A DNA stretch of 64,000 bases from an uncultured Candidatus Nitrosopumilus sp. (GTDB lineage Archaea > Thermoproteota > Nitrososphaeria > Nitrososphaerales > Nitrosopumilaceae): assembly GCA_951812645.1 (NCBI GenBank), contig CATOSM010000001.1:1343560-1407559 (forward strand), written 5' to 3'. A program made the translations under genes and the position numbers. Below are positions 17,116 through 26,017 of the stretch, one piece after another. The notes beneath the pieces are model-generated. The model saw only the letters and a list, made by a program, of their open reading frames with translations. It did not search any database and was not told where the DNA came from. Within the stretch, counting starts at the first letter, position 1, and every line of letters starts with the position of its first letter.

Positions 17116-17763
17116 ATGCCTAGCGGTCTATCTAACAAATGGTCAAAGCAACCCCAGCCAAGTGTTACTGAAAAAATTAGTGATACAATAAAGCCAAAAG
17201 GTGCACTAAAACCACGTGTTCAGGAAGGAATTAAAAAATTACAATTACAAATCAAAAAGTTAGATACAATGCTCTCAAGCTTACAAGAGCGTGATGCAAA
17301 ACTATTTCAAAGAATTGTTAAAGCAACTCAAAAACATGATGTTCAAACCACCAAAGTTCTTGGAAATGAACTGGCTGAAGTACGAAAAGTTACAAAAATT
17401 TTAAGCAGTGCAAGAATCGCACTGGAACAAATTGAACTAAGACTGACTACATGCAGTGATCTTGGAGATACTGTAGTAGCAATCATGCCGACAATGGGAT
17501 TAATGAAGAATCTCAAATCATCCCTTGGTAAAATTATGCCGGGGGCAGAACAAGAGATTGGTCAAATGTCTGAGATGCTTGGTGGCTTTATGACTGAAAG
17601 TTTCTCCGGAGATGCAGCATTTGGTACAGATGAAACGATGAGTGCAGAATCTGAAAGTATTCTAAAAGAAGCAGCGGCAGTCGCAGAAAGTTCAGCAGGA
17701 CAAATGTTCCCACCTGTTCCTACTGACACACAGGAAGAAGCTTCTACAAACAAATTCTTATAA
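17116..17763 (+). CDS. CdvB/ESCRT-III-like protein, paralogue 1
   Basis: Homologue of archaeal CdvB, the ESCRT-III-like filament protein acting in cytokinesis and membrane scission. 215 aa from the ATG beginning MPSGLSNKW, chosen because it aligns with the start of the paralogue at 45982; the frame is open 51 nt further upstream. A basic helical core (about 20-150) contains KPKGALKPRVQEGIKKLQ and the LRLTTCSDLGD segment, followed by an acidic, flexible C-terminal region. No winged-helix domain. Confidence 0.82.
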   Translation: MPSGLSNKWSKQPQPSVTEKISDTIKPKGALKPRVQEGIKKLQLQIKKLDTMLSSLQERDAKLFQRIVKATQKHDVQTTKVLGNELAEVRKVTKILSSARIALEQIELRLTTCSDLGDTVVAIMPTMGLMKNLKSSLGKIMPGAEQEIGQMSEMLGGFMTESFSGDAAFGTDETMSAESESILKEAAAVAESSAGQMFPPVPTDTQEEASTNKFL

Positions 17764-17774
17764 TTTTTAAAATT

Positions 17775-18245
17775 TTATTCGCTTACAGAATCCCTAGATT
17801 CTTTGATTTTTCTAACTCTGCTGCCTTCATCATCAATCACTCTATCAACACCAGATAGTCTTTCCCTTAAAGTATTGATGATGGAGCCTACTTCATCGGC
17901 CTCACTTTCTACTTGCTTTCTCTTGTTTGCAAGTTCCTCTATTCCTCTATTTTCTTCCTCAATGTATTCACTGACCTTTTGTAGTTTTTCTTTTAGATTC
18001 TTAATATCAACTGATTCTTCTTCAATATCTTTTTCAAGCAACGTTCTCTTATCTTTTAGATTCTTAATCATCAAACCAACATAATCTATTGCCTCCTCCA
18101 ACTTTGCTCGTTTTCCCATTAATTCCCCAATTCCAATCTGACTGCTAGATTCAGTAACTGAGCTGGATTCTGTAGATTCTTCAACATCCATGCTTCTTTC
18201 TTCTACCATCCCTTCTCCCTCTTCGTTTTTGAATTTATCAAACAT
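17775..18245 (-). CDS. Long coiled-coil protein
   Basis: 156 aa. After a short start and a Ser/Glu-rich linker (about 15-38), residues 40-150 are almost uninterrupted heptad coiled coil (KLQKVSEYIEEENRGIEEL and similar), highly charged. No membrane segment. Convergent with the CdvB-like gene, 12 bp between stops. The neighbourhood invites a link to the division apparatus, but nothing in the sequence proves it; CdvA-type PRC-barrel sequence is absent. Confidence 0.7.
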   Translation of the reverse strand: MFDKFKNEEGEGMVEERSMDVEESTESSSVTESSSQIGIGELMGKRAKLEEAIDYVGLMIKNLKDKRTLLEKDIEEESVDIKNLKEKLQKVSEYIEEENRGIEELANKRKQVESEADEVGSIINTLRERLSGVDRVIDDEGSRVRKIKESRDSVSE

Positions 18246-18347
18246 TTTATGATTTACTTTTCAAAATGGGAATAAAAAGTTACATTGCATCTCAAAGCTG
18301 ACCTTGTGAATGATTTTTAGTCAATCAAAGAAAAAAGGGTGATTATA

Positions 18348-18899
18348 TCACCGGTATTGAATTTCTGAATTCTTGATTGGAGCCAATTGGTTTTCCGAAT
18401 TTATGGTAGAATCAATATTCTGTAATAACTTGATATTTTGGTCAGATTCCGGATTTTTGCTAATGGAATTCATAAATGAGATCGCCAACTCATTTTCTTC
18501 GTTGGCTTCTGTCGTTTTTCCAGAAAATACGACTTTCTAGACAAGATTCTCATCTGAAATGTTCTCATCTATTGGAATCCCACAAGTTTTCACCCATTTT
18601 TGAGGCTTTTCCATCAAAGAGGACTATTCCTGATTGATATGCCTTGTAATTTACATATGCCCAACTCATTTGGCCATCAAATGACAGCATTCTCTTCAAA
18701 CCTATCTCTGATACATTTTCAGGCAGGACACAATGGTGGACTTGTAATTTCCCATCAACTACTTTTTCTGTAGGCATTGCTCTATTTTGTACTTGAGTAC
18801 TTTCATTTTCTGCAAATGCATAGTTTACAGATAATGGTGAAGCACCAGCATCAAGAGGATGGCTAGTGCTACAATGACTCTAAACTGAGTTTTTACCAT
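18348..18899 (-). pseudogene. Secreted protein gene, multiply broken
   Basis: Starts at 18899 with a signal peptide (MVKTQFRVIVALAILL), shifts frame near 18830 into SVNYAFAENESTQ, and continues through VHHCVLPENVSEIGLKRML. It then shifts again near 18600, passes an in-frame TAG at about 18540, and ends at 18348. The original product would be about 180 aa, exported, with at least two cysteines. Two frameshifts and one nonsense codon show it is dead. Confidence 0.7.
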
Positions 18900-19203
18900 G
18901 CCAGGATAAATGACAAAATGATGGATTAGGAACAGTTAGGAATCGTCCTGTTCTTTACATGCTAGATTTCTCCAAATTCACCTAAATTTTGACAAATTTC
19001 CATATTTTTCTCTAAAATCCCTCAAAATGGATTTTTTTGAGAAAAATGACTCTTTTTACAATCATTTTCTATGCACAATTTTCTCCAATTTTCAAAATCA
19101 TGAAAAATAGAGTATTTTTTTGGGCGAAACAGCTGTTCCGCTTTGCGTTCCGCTATAAAGTTTCAAAATGTCCCTCATAAACTACATTGTTGTATACTAG
19201 GGC
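18900..19203. other. Intergenic region with promoter
   Basis: About 300 bp, very AT-rich, without an open frame. A GC-richer patch at 19125-19160 contains a near-duplicated TTCCGCT unit and a TATA-like TATAAAG at 19154-19160, about 47 nt before the ATG at 19204; this is the likely promoter of the downstream operon. Confidence 0.45.
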
Positions 19204-19491
19204 ATGTCAAAACAACAATACAGGTCTGAAATGGGCATAATGGGTGATATCTTAGACGTAACTGCCGATGGCGGCCGTGATGGAGTCATTGTATCTGCAA
19301 TCTCTCGCAAAGCCAACCTATCTCACTATGCAGTACTAGACAAATGTGAGAAACTGGTAGAAGCTGGCTTGGTCGAATCCGTCAAAAATGACAGAAATAG
19401 AGTCTTTTTGATAACTGAAAAAGGACTCCAATTTTTCCAGGAATTTAAGAGATTTCAGGGGCTAGTCGAAAGCATGAATCTAAGGTATTGA
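19204..19491 (+). CDS. Winged-helix transcription regulator
   Basis: 95 aa. A single winged helix-turn-helix domain: helices around ISRKANLSHYAVLDKCEKLV (recognition region) and a wing VKNDRNRVFLITEKGLQF, as in the small archaeal PadR/Lrs14-like or DUF4364-like regulators. No sensor domain visible. First gene of an apparent operon with a membrane-anchored winged-helix protein 4 bp downstream. Confidence 0.8.
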   Translation: MSKQQYRSEMGIMGDILDVTADGGRDGVIVSAISRKANLSHYAVLDKCEKLVEAGLVESVKNDRNRVFLITEKGLQFFQEFKRFQGLVESMNLRY

Positions 19492-19495
19492 GCAT

Positions 19496-20569
19496 ATGAA
19501 TCCAGAAATCGTGCCAATTCATAGGAAAGAGTCTCTTGGAGAAGATGGAATGCTTTTTGTAAGGACTGATGGTATTCTCGATACAATGGTCAAAGTACCT
19601 CTTTTGGTAGCAGGTGTAATCATTGTAGCAGCAATAATGCCAATTCAGTCTTCGTTCAGCTCTCCGAGAACATTAGATCTTATCATATATCCAGATGGGA
19701 CAACACACGTTTCAGCAGAAATCGATATGGACCCACTAGCTACAGATTATGAACTTGAATTATTTGGTAGTACAGTTGACAATTTTGTTGCTGTAGGTGA
19801 GGACGAGTTCTTGTTAGAGTCTGATGTTATTAGCAATTCGGCGTTGATTGAAACTTTTGGTTCTTCTACTATTTCTGTGCAATATGATATTCATGATTTA
19901 GTATCCAAACAAGGTAGAATTTGGACATTTTCTCTGGATACACCTTCTGATTTTACATTACTTTTACCACAAAATTCCGTTATAGTTACCATGTCAAACA
20001 TTCCAATTGATAGCAAGATTATCAATGAACAAAATCTGTTAACTCTGTCTAGTGGCAACACTGAAATTGATTACATCTTTGGAACACCTGCACCACCAGC
20101 AACAAACCCTGAATCATCCTTCCAGGACTGGGTAACGCCACACAAAACTGTAAAAGTAGCAAACCCTGAATCATCATTAACTGATTTCATTCCGCTTGCA
20201 ATTATTGGTGGAGCAGTTGGAATTGGTGCGGCAGCATATTTTATGAAGAAAAGAAATACATCAACACCATCGGCCATACTTGAAACAGAAACTATTTCTG
20301 ATTCTAAGTCTAATGCTACTTCTCTTGATACTGAAACAATCTTCAAACTCAAACCAGATATTCGTGAAGATGACAAAGAGATAGTGAAGTTTATCTCTAA
20401 CAACGGAGGTCAAGTACTTGAAAGTGATTTGAGAAAAAAATTCCTACAACCAAGAACTACAATGTGGAGGGCAGTTAAGAGATTAGAACGTCATGGTATT
20501 ATTGAAATTGAAAAGAAAGATATGCAGAATTTGGTAAAACTACGTAAAGACATGGAGGAAGAGGAATGA
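19496..20569 (+). CDS. Membrane-anchored protein with cytoplasmic winged helix
   Basis: 357 aa. One transmembrane segment near residues 34-52, an extracytoplasmic beta-rich domain (about 55-215, starting LDLIIYPDGTTHVSAEI), a second membrane segment (about 228-250) followed by KKRN, then a flexible Ser/Thr linker and a C-terminal winged helix (about 290-355) with RTTMWRAVKRLERHGIIEIE. The layout suggests signal perception outside and DNA binding inside. A tandem NPESS repeat precedes the second helix. Its stop overlaps the next gene by 4 nt. Confidence 0.75.
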   Translation: MNPEIVPIHRKESLGEDGMLFVRTDGILDTMVKVPLLVAGVIIVAAIMPIQSSFSSPRTLDLIIYPDGTTHVSAEIDMDPLATDYELELFGSTVDNFVAVGEDEFLLESDVISNSALIETFGSSTISVQYDIHDLVSKQGRIWTFSLDTPSDFTLLLPQNSVIVTMSNIPIDSKIINEQNLLTLSSGNTEIDYIFGTPAPPATNPESSFQDWVTPHKTVKVANPESSLTDFIPLAIIGGAVGIGAAAYFMKKRNTSTPSAILETETISDSKSNATSLDTETIFKLKPDIREDDKEIVKFISNNGGQVLESDLRKKFLQPRTTMWRAVKRLERHGIIEIEKKDMQNLVKLRKDMEEEE

Positions 20570-21381
20570 AAACATTAGCCTTATTTACAATATTTGCATT
20601 AGTCTTTGGAACTGCATCAACTTCATTTGGTAATAATGCATATGCGCAAAACGATCCTTCTATACTATTACGAATTGCCACACAAGCTGACAATCAAATC
20701 CTTTACCAACTAGATAGAATCTATGGCGATTCAATTCCATCTGATGTGGATGAGTTATATCAAAAAGGTCATGCTGCAGTACAGTCATTAGAGGATTCAT
20801 TGCCTGATGATGTAGAACAAGCAAAAGAAAATTTCCTTATTGCAATGAAATCATTTAAACAAATTACAAGGATGATTTCTGAACCTAATACAGAACCAAA
20901 GAATGTTTCATCTGATATGTATGATAGAGATCTCAAAAGTGAACTAAAGAGATTACACAAATATTTTGAAAATATAAAGAAAATCTCTGAAAAACATGAT
21001 ACAGGAATCGATTTATCTAATATCCAACAGCTATTTGCTCAAGCTCGCCAACAAATAGCATCTGATGAGCTTGGCGCAGCATCTGAAACAATAGAAGAAT
21101 TAGAATCCCTCATTGACAATATCAAACAAGATATTCGTAAACATGCATCTCACTCAACATCTGATAGAAGCAAGAATTTTGCTTTAAAACAACTAGATAA
21201 GATCAAAACTACCTTGAATGGAGCTGAATCCACAGATTCTGAAATACCTGAAATTGCAGAAGCGAATTCTTTGATTCAAGAAATTGAAACTTTACTTTCT
21301 GAAGATAACATTTCTGATGCAAAGAAAGAATTTAAAAAATTGATTAAACTAGTAAAGATCATCAAAAAATCGATTAACTAG
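20566..21381 (+). CDS. Secreted helical/coiled-coil protein
   Basis: 271 aa; ATG overlaps the stop of the previous gene (ATGA). Signal peptide 1-27 ending NAYAQ. The mature part is almost wholly helical with repeated 40-residue units of the type DVEQAKENFLIAMKSF and DAKKEFKKLIKLVK, resembling helical-bundle surface proteins. No cysteines. Co-transcribed with the membrane-anchored winged-helix protein, so a natural guess is that it is its ligand or extracellular partner; this is inference. Confidence 0.7.
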   Translation: MKTLALFTIFALVFGTASTSFGNNAYAQNDPSILLRIATQADNQILYQLDRIYGDSIPSDVDELYQKGHAAVQSLEDSLPDDVEQAKENFLIAMKSFKQITRMISEPNTEPKNVSSDMYDRDLKSELKRLHKYFENIKKISEKHDTGIDLSNIQQLFAQARQQIASDELGAASETIEELESLIDNIKQDIRKHASHSTSDRSKNFALKQLDKIKTTLNGAESTDSEIPEIAEANSLIQEIETLLSEDNISDAKKEFKKLIKLVKIIKKSIN

Positions 21382-21420
21382 TAGCATAAGCTTCATATAC
21401 ATTTTCTAAAGGATTTGATC

Positions 21421-21615
21421 ATGGCATCTAAAGCAATTACCGTGGGCGTTGGAATTCCAATGATTATTGTGGGCGCTTTGATGGCGTGGTTGTGGGCTCC
21501 GCTTGAAGGAGATCTTCAAAATCAAGTAGAGCTTGTAGGAAGTACAATTGGAATTTTGGGAATAGTATTTTTCATCTCTGGCTTGTTCTATAGAAAAGAA
21601 CCAGTCATGCATTAG
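21421..21615 (+). CDS. Small two-helix membrane protein
   Basis: 64 aa from ATG at 21421 (TTG at 21415 is also in frame). Two transmembrane segments (about 5-27 and 38-57) with an acidic loop containing PLEGDLQNQ, and a short basic tail. Similar in plan to the proteins at 14746 and 23036. Function unknown. Confidence 0.65.
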   Translation: MASKAITVGVGIPMIIVGALMAWLWAPLEGDLQNQVELVGSTIGILGIVFFISGLFYRKEPVMH

Positions 21616-21656
21616 AAACTCACTGAATAAATAATGAAAAAAATTACTATTATTGC

Positions 21657-22370
21657 TTGAAAGTAAGATTATTTGAGATATTTACATCAGTTGAAGGCGA
21701 AGGAATTCTTTATGGAACAAAGACTCTTTTTGTAAGACTTGCAGGATGTCCTTTTCATTGTTTTTACTGTGACACAAAAGAATCACTTCCTCTTGATTCC
21801 GGTACAGGGTATTCAATTGACGATGCCGCCGATCTCATTGATTCAAATTTAAAAAATCAGACTTACAAAGTTAATTTCACGGGCGGTGATCCGCTAATCC
21901 AACATGAAGCCGTCGCATTACTTGCAAAACACGTTCAAGCAAAAAAAATTCCAACATATCTTGAATCATCCTGTTTTGATATTGATAGATTCAATCACGT
22001 TTTGCCTTTTATCGATATTGTTAAAATTGAATTCAAAACTAAGGATTCAGATTTTGTTGATTCAAAACATTATGATAAACTAATTGATCACACAATGAAA
22101 TGTTTAGAATCATCAGTAAAATCCAAAAAAACCACCTATATCAAAATTGTAGTAAGTTCAAAAACCCCATCTATTGAATTTTCAAAACTAATAAAAGAAA
22201 TTTTTAAAATTGTATCAAAAGATGATATTGACGGATTCATAATTCAACCAACATATGGAATCTCAGAGCCTTCGCTAGAACTTTTGCTTGAACTATACGA
22301 TTTAGTTTATCCACACTACATGGATGTCAAAGTCGTACCACAACTGCACAAATTCATTGGTGCCCCATAA
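21657..22370 (+). CDS. queE: 7-carboxy-7-deazaguanine synthase
   Basis: Radical SAM enzyme converting 6-carboxytetrahydropterin to 7-carboxy-7-deazaguanine, the second dedicated step to preQ0 and then archaeosine in tRNA. 237 aa, TTG start. Cluster ligands Cys31, Cys35 and Cys38 (CPFHCFYC, C-x3-C-x2-C) and the substrate-side FTGGDPL near 74 are present; the N-terminal FTSVEGEG is a QueE hallmark. Next gene is FolE, and QueC lies nearby on the other strand. Confidence 0.93.
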   Translation: MKVRLFEIFTSVEGEGILYGTKTLFVRLAGCPFHCFYCDTKESLPLDSGTGYSIDDAADLIDSNLKNQTYKVNFTGGDPLIQHEAVALLAKHVQAKKIPTYLESSCFDIDRFNHVLPFIDIVKIEFKTKDSDFVDSKHYDKLIDHTMKCLESSVKSKKTTYIKIVVSSKTPSIEFSKLIKEIFKIVSKDDIDGFIIQPTYGISEPSLELLLELYDLVYPHYMDVKVVPQLHKFIGAP

Positions 22371-22434
22371 AATTAGCACCTGTCCAAAAATCAGATTAGG
22401 TTCAAATACTGGAAAAATTCTGTGAGAATATCAA

Positions 22435-22992
22435 ATGGATGAAGCGCGCGTAAAAAAACTCGTTAGAGAATTAATTATTGAAGTCGGAGAAGATCCCACC
22501 CGTGAGGGATTACGTGAAACACCTGAAAGAATTGCAAATATGTACAAAGAAATCTTTGGCGGGTATGATTCTGATTCAGAATTATCAGTACAATTCTCAG
22601 AAGATTCTGATGTAGTTGTTGCACGTGATATCCAATTCTATTCAATGTGCGAGCATCATATGCTGCCGTTTTATGGAAAAATCCACATTGCTTATTCACC
22701 AAATGGTAGAGTGTTTGGTATATCAAAACTTGTTAGATTGGTTGAGAAATATGCAAAAAGACTACAAATTCAGGAACGATTAACAAAAAATATTGCTGAT
22801 GAACTTCACTCTCAAGGAGTCAAAGGCGTAGTAGTGTTGGCCGATGCTGAACATCTTTGTATGAGAATGCGTGGCGTGAGAAACGATGCAACACTTTCAT
22901 CTTCAGCCTTTAGAGGTATTTATGAAAATAAAGACGAAAAAGCAGGAATAATGTCACTAATTAGAAAACACGGCTCAGATTTGTCGGTATAG
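22435..22992 (+). CDS. folE: GTP cyclohydrolase I
   Basis: Converts GTP to 7,8-dihydroneopterin triphosphate, here most likely feeding 7-deazaguanine synthesis given QueE upstream and QueC downstream. 185 aa, type I family. Zinc ligands Cys72, His75 and Cys142 (SMCEHHMLPF and EHLCMRMRG) are intact. Same strand as queE, 64 bp away. Confidence 0.95.
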   Translation: MDEARVKKLVRELIIEVGEDPTREGLRETPERIANMYKEIFGGYDSDSELSVQFSEDSDVVVARDIQFYSMCEHHMLPFYGKIHIAYSPNGRVFGISKLVRLVEKYAKRLQIQERLTKNIADELHSQGVKGVVVLADAEHLCMRMRGVRNDATLSSSAFRGIYENKDEKAGIMSLIRKHGSDLSV

Positions 22993-23035
22993 GCAGTCCT
23001 GAAAAATTAAATAATCAATATTTTTCATCACAGAT

Positions 23036-23287
23036 ATGGGAGCAAATCCATACGTTCACGTTCCAAAAGAATCCTTCCCAAATTGGATTTGGTATACAAT
23101 CGAATGTGTAATAGTAATTGCATTAGGGATGCTTGTTTCTAGAGAAATTACTGATTCCATTGAAGGCCTTGCTCCAGATGTACAAAATTATATTTTCATG
23201 GGAATTGTAGGCGGAATCTTTTTAGCTTGGTATGTTGGAATCAGAGGATTAATTCTAAAAAAGAAAATTCTCAGAAATAGTTATTAA
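23036..23287 (+). CDS. Small two-helix membrane protein
   Basis: 83 aa. Two transmembrane segments (about 18-38 and 52-72), an acidic loop with TDSIEGLAPDVQ, and a basic C-terminal tail (LKKKILRNSY). Convergent with queC, one base between the stops. No family recognised. Confidence 0.65.
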   Translation: MGANPYVHVPKESFPNWIWYTIECVIVIALGMLVSREITDSIEGLAPDVQNYIFMGIVGGIFLAWYVGIRGLILKKKILRNSY

Positions 23288-23288
23288 A

Positions 23289-23963
23289 TTATTTTAGATA
23301 TTTTGTCTTATCTGTAATTCCAGCTTTTTCAAATGCAATTTTTCTATTATTGCAAGATTCGCATATTCCACAATGATGTTTTTTATTTGCATAACAACTC
23401 CATGTTTTGAATATGGAATCACCCAAGACTTTCATTCCTGATTTTAAGAGATCGCCTTTTGATAGTCCCATACGATACGGTGACCAAATCTCAATATTCT
23501 TTCTTAATTTTTTCTTAATTCCGTCAATTTCTCCCTGATTAAATGCCGTTTCAAGTTTTTTTGCAAAGTTTGGCCTGCAATCAGGATAATGTCTGTCTCC
23601 TGTATGAGCACCATATACTACTAGTGACGCATTTAGTGTAAAAGCCCATGCTGAAGCAATGGATAAGAAGACTGCGTTTCTTATTGGTACCACAATCGAA
23701 TACTCAAATTTACTAGGGATTTTTCTTTTTGAACTTGTCAAAACATTAGAATTTCCATACAAGTCTTTCATAAAATCAATATCGATAATTCTGTGTTGTT
23801 TTAGGCCCAATTTTTTTGCAAAAGTTTTTGCGGCCGCAATCTCACTATTTGCTTTTTGTCCATATGAAAATGTAATACCATACAAATCATATTCTGATTT
23901 AAGATATGAAACCGCACAAACAGAATCAACCCCTCCACTAAAAACAACAACTGCTTTTTTCAT
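23289..23963 (-). CDS. queC: 7-cyano-7-deazaguanine (preQ0) synthase
   Basis: ATP-dependent conversion of 7-carboxy-7-deazaguanine to preQ0, the base inserted by archaeal TGT. 224 aa from the ATG that puts the PP-loop SGGVDS at residues 9-14; the frame is open upstream but those codons are the tail of the homoserine kinase gene. C-terminal zinc site HHCGICESC plus an upstream Cys is present. Overlaps thrB by 26 bp. Confidence 0.93.
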   Translation of the reverse strand: MKKAVVVFSGGVDSVCAVSYLKSEYDLYGITFSYGQKANSEIAAAKTFAKKLGLKQHRIIDIDFMKDLYGNSNVLTSSKRKIPSKFEYSIVVPIRNAVFLSIASAWAFTLNASLVVYGAHTGDRHYPDCRPNFAKKLETAFNQGEIDGIKKKLRKNIEIWSPYRMGLSKGDLLKSGMKVLGDSIFKTWSCYANKKHHCGICESCNNRKIAFEKAGITDKTKYLK

Positions 23964-24888
23964 AATATTTTCTCTTATCAGCTGCACCTTTACTAGGTTT
24001 ACAAATTATAGTTTGGCATTTTGTATTTGAAGATGTAAATCCTTTTGACATGGCCCGACAAATCTTTTTTAGACTATCTGAATTTTTTGAAAATGCGATT
24101 ACTGAAGGACCTGCACCGCTGATTGTTACACCCAATGCTCCTGCTCTGATGGCATTTTGTTTCACTTTGGAAAATCCTGGAATCATACGTTGTCTTGCAG
24201 GTTCTACTATGACGTCCTTGATTGAATTCCCAATCAATTCTGTGTCTTTATTCAAAAATCCTGCTACAATTGCTGAAGCGTTTGATAAGTTCAAAATACT
24301 ATCAGACAATTTGATTTTCTTTGGAATCACACCCCTTGAGACTTTGGTTTTTTTCTTTGGTACGTCAATTGTTGGTACTGCCACACACATTCTAAGGTTT
24401 TCTGGAGGTTCGATTCTAATCACGTCCAAAGGATCTGTTCTTACTATTACAAAACCCCCTAAAACTGAAGCTGCAACGTTATCGTAATGAATCGTACCTG
24501 CACTCGCCTTTTCTCCAGATCCTGCAAATTCGACCAAAGAATTTCCATTCAGCCTTAATCCAAATAACTTGTCAAATGCTACGGCAGCAGCTGCCGCTGA
24601 TGCCGCACTACTCCCCATCCCAAACCCTGCAGGAATTCCCTTTTTTATTTTAATTCCAATACCGTCCTTGATTTTGAATTTTTTCTTCATATTTTTGACA
24701 ACTAGTCCCGCAGTATTTTTTTCAGGGTTTGCAGGAATGCTATCTTCTGTAATTATTTTGATTCCTTTTTTTATTTTAGTTAGTGTAACTGTATCATAAA
24801 ATGCATCCATTGCAAGTCCAAAAACATCAAATCCAGGCCCTAGATTTGCTGTTGAAGAAGGTGCTTTGACAGTAACTTTTGATACCAA
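23938..24888 (-). CDS. thrB: Homoserine kinase
   Basis: GHMP-family kinase phosphorylating homoserine in threonine synthesis. 316 aa. N-terminal KAPSSTANLGPGFD, the ATP-binding GFGMGSSAAS at 88-97, and the C-terminal GVTISGAGPSVIAF motif are all intact. Start codon is one base after the GPN GTPase stop, so the GTPase, thrB and queC are probably co-transcribed on the minus strand. Confidence 0.92.
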   Translation of the reverse strand: MVSKVTVKAPSSTANLGPGFDVFGLAMDAFYDTVTLTKIKKGIKIITEDSIPANPEKNTAGLVVKNMKKKFKIKDGIGIKIKKGIPAGFGMGSSAASAAAAAVAFDKLFGLRLNGNSLVEFAGSGEKASAGTIHYDNVAASVLGGFVIVRTDPLDVIRIEPPENLRMCVAVPTIDVPKKKTKVSRGVIPKKIKLSDSILNLSNASAIVAGFLNKDTELIGNSIKDVIVEPARQRMIPGFSKVKQNAIRAGALGVTISGAGPSVIAFSKNSDSLKKICRAMSKGFTSSNTKCQTIICKPSKGAADKRKYYEKSSCCF

Positions 24889-25647
24889 TTAACCTTCTAC
24901 CTCTTCGCCTAAATTAAGAATTCTGCTTAATGCTCCCTCAAGATTCACAAAACCATCTCCTGTCACATTAGAAATTGGGATTAATCCTTGTGCAAATCCG
25001 CCCAGATTTAATCCCCGTAAAATATTCGTAGTCAATGTATACGTATCTCCATCTGCATCATTGGCTATGGCGTTTTCCAATGTTTTCAAACTGGCAGACC
25101 ATTGCAAAATGTCTTTTAATTTATCACCAATAAGATCTGTTTTTGTAAGGGTATTAATCGTTGGCAAGTTCAAACGTAATCTAATTGATGTGGCTAATAG
25201 TGCAATTGAAACAAAGTTTACTGGAGTATTTATCAATGCCCCATCAAAAAGAAATACATTTGTTTTTTCCTCTGACGTTATGTTTTCTATAATAAAACGG
25301 CCACTAGAACGATATGCAAATAGCTCAATTTGTCCTGGCGTGTCTACAATCAAATAATCTGGATTTACTTTATTCACATCATTTTGAATATCATCAATTT
25401 TTGACGCAATCAGATCATTTGCCATAACCATAGCTCCATTTGGGCCTAGATCATATTGTTGCATTATGGAGACATAATCTACATAGTCTCTAGCATCAAT
25501 GTCACATGTATAGGCCAAATTTTCAACACCGGGATCCAAATTCAAAACTGCTGCAAATGCACCATTTTTTGTATAATATTCATGAAGCCTGGATGAGAGT
25601 AATGATTTGCCTGAACCAGCAGTACCTGAAACAAAAATCGCTTTCAA
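24889..25647 (-). CDS. GPN-loop GTPase
   Basis: Archaeal homologue of eukaryotic Gpn/XAB1 GTPases, dimeric GTPases linked in eukaryotes to RNA polymerase assembly. 252 aa. P-loop GTAGSGKS at 8-15, the diagnostic Gly-Pro-Asn insert at 68-70 (LGPNGAM), VDTPGQIE as G3 motif, and TKTD as guanine-specificity motif near 165. Intact and of family length. Confidence 0.93.
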   Translation of the reverse strand: MKAIFVSGTAGSGKSLLSSRLHEYYTKNGAFAAVLNLDPGVENLAYTCDIDARDYVDYVSIMQQYDLGPNGAMVMANDLIASKIDDIQNDVNKVNPDYLIVDTPGQIELFAYRSSGRFIIENITSEEKTNVFLFDGALINTPVNFVSIALLATSIRLRLNLPTINTLTKTDLIGDKLKDILQWSASLKTLENAIANDADGDTYTLTTNILRGLNLGGFAQGLIPISNVTGDGFVNLEGALSRILNLGEEVEG

Positions 25648-25775
25648 TACGACTGGTTTTCACTATTTGCTTCTATTTCAAACTAGCTTGATTTCTCCTT
25701 TGGAATTCCGTTTTGGCATTCAAAAAGATTGAAAAATTCCACCTGATCTTTAACTAATTGACTATTAGATTATTT

Positions 25776-25967
25776 GTGAGTCAAACCACATTTGAAAAAG
25801 AAGCACACCTCAAAGATTTAGTAAAATCACTCAAAGACAGAAATCTTTCAGATTATGAAACGCTAGACGATCTTTTTGAAGAAATCAAGCGGGAACTCCA
25901 AAATTGTGATAAACCAGTGGATTCACTGCAATTCCCACGCCTAATTCCACGCATAAATTTTTCCTGA
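25776..25967 (+). CDS. Small acidic hypothetical
   Basis: 63 aa from a GTG at 25776; in-frame codons extend to a TTG at 25758, but the GTG start gives MSQTTFEKEAHLKDLVK. Helical, charged, with a YETLDDLFEEIKREL segment. No metal-binding or membrane features. Divergent from the GPN GTPase gene. Function unknown. Confidence 0.5.
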   Translation: MSQTTFEKEAHLKDLVKSLKDRNLSDYETLDDLFEEIKRELQNCDKPVDSLQFPRLIPRINFS

Positions 25968-26017
25968 CCAGAGATTCTACTCAACTTTCATATTTGATTC
26001 CTAAAAAAAATCATCAA

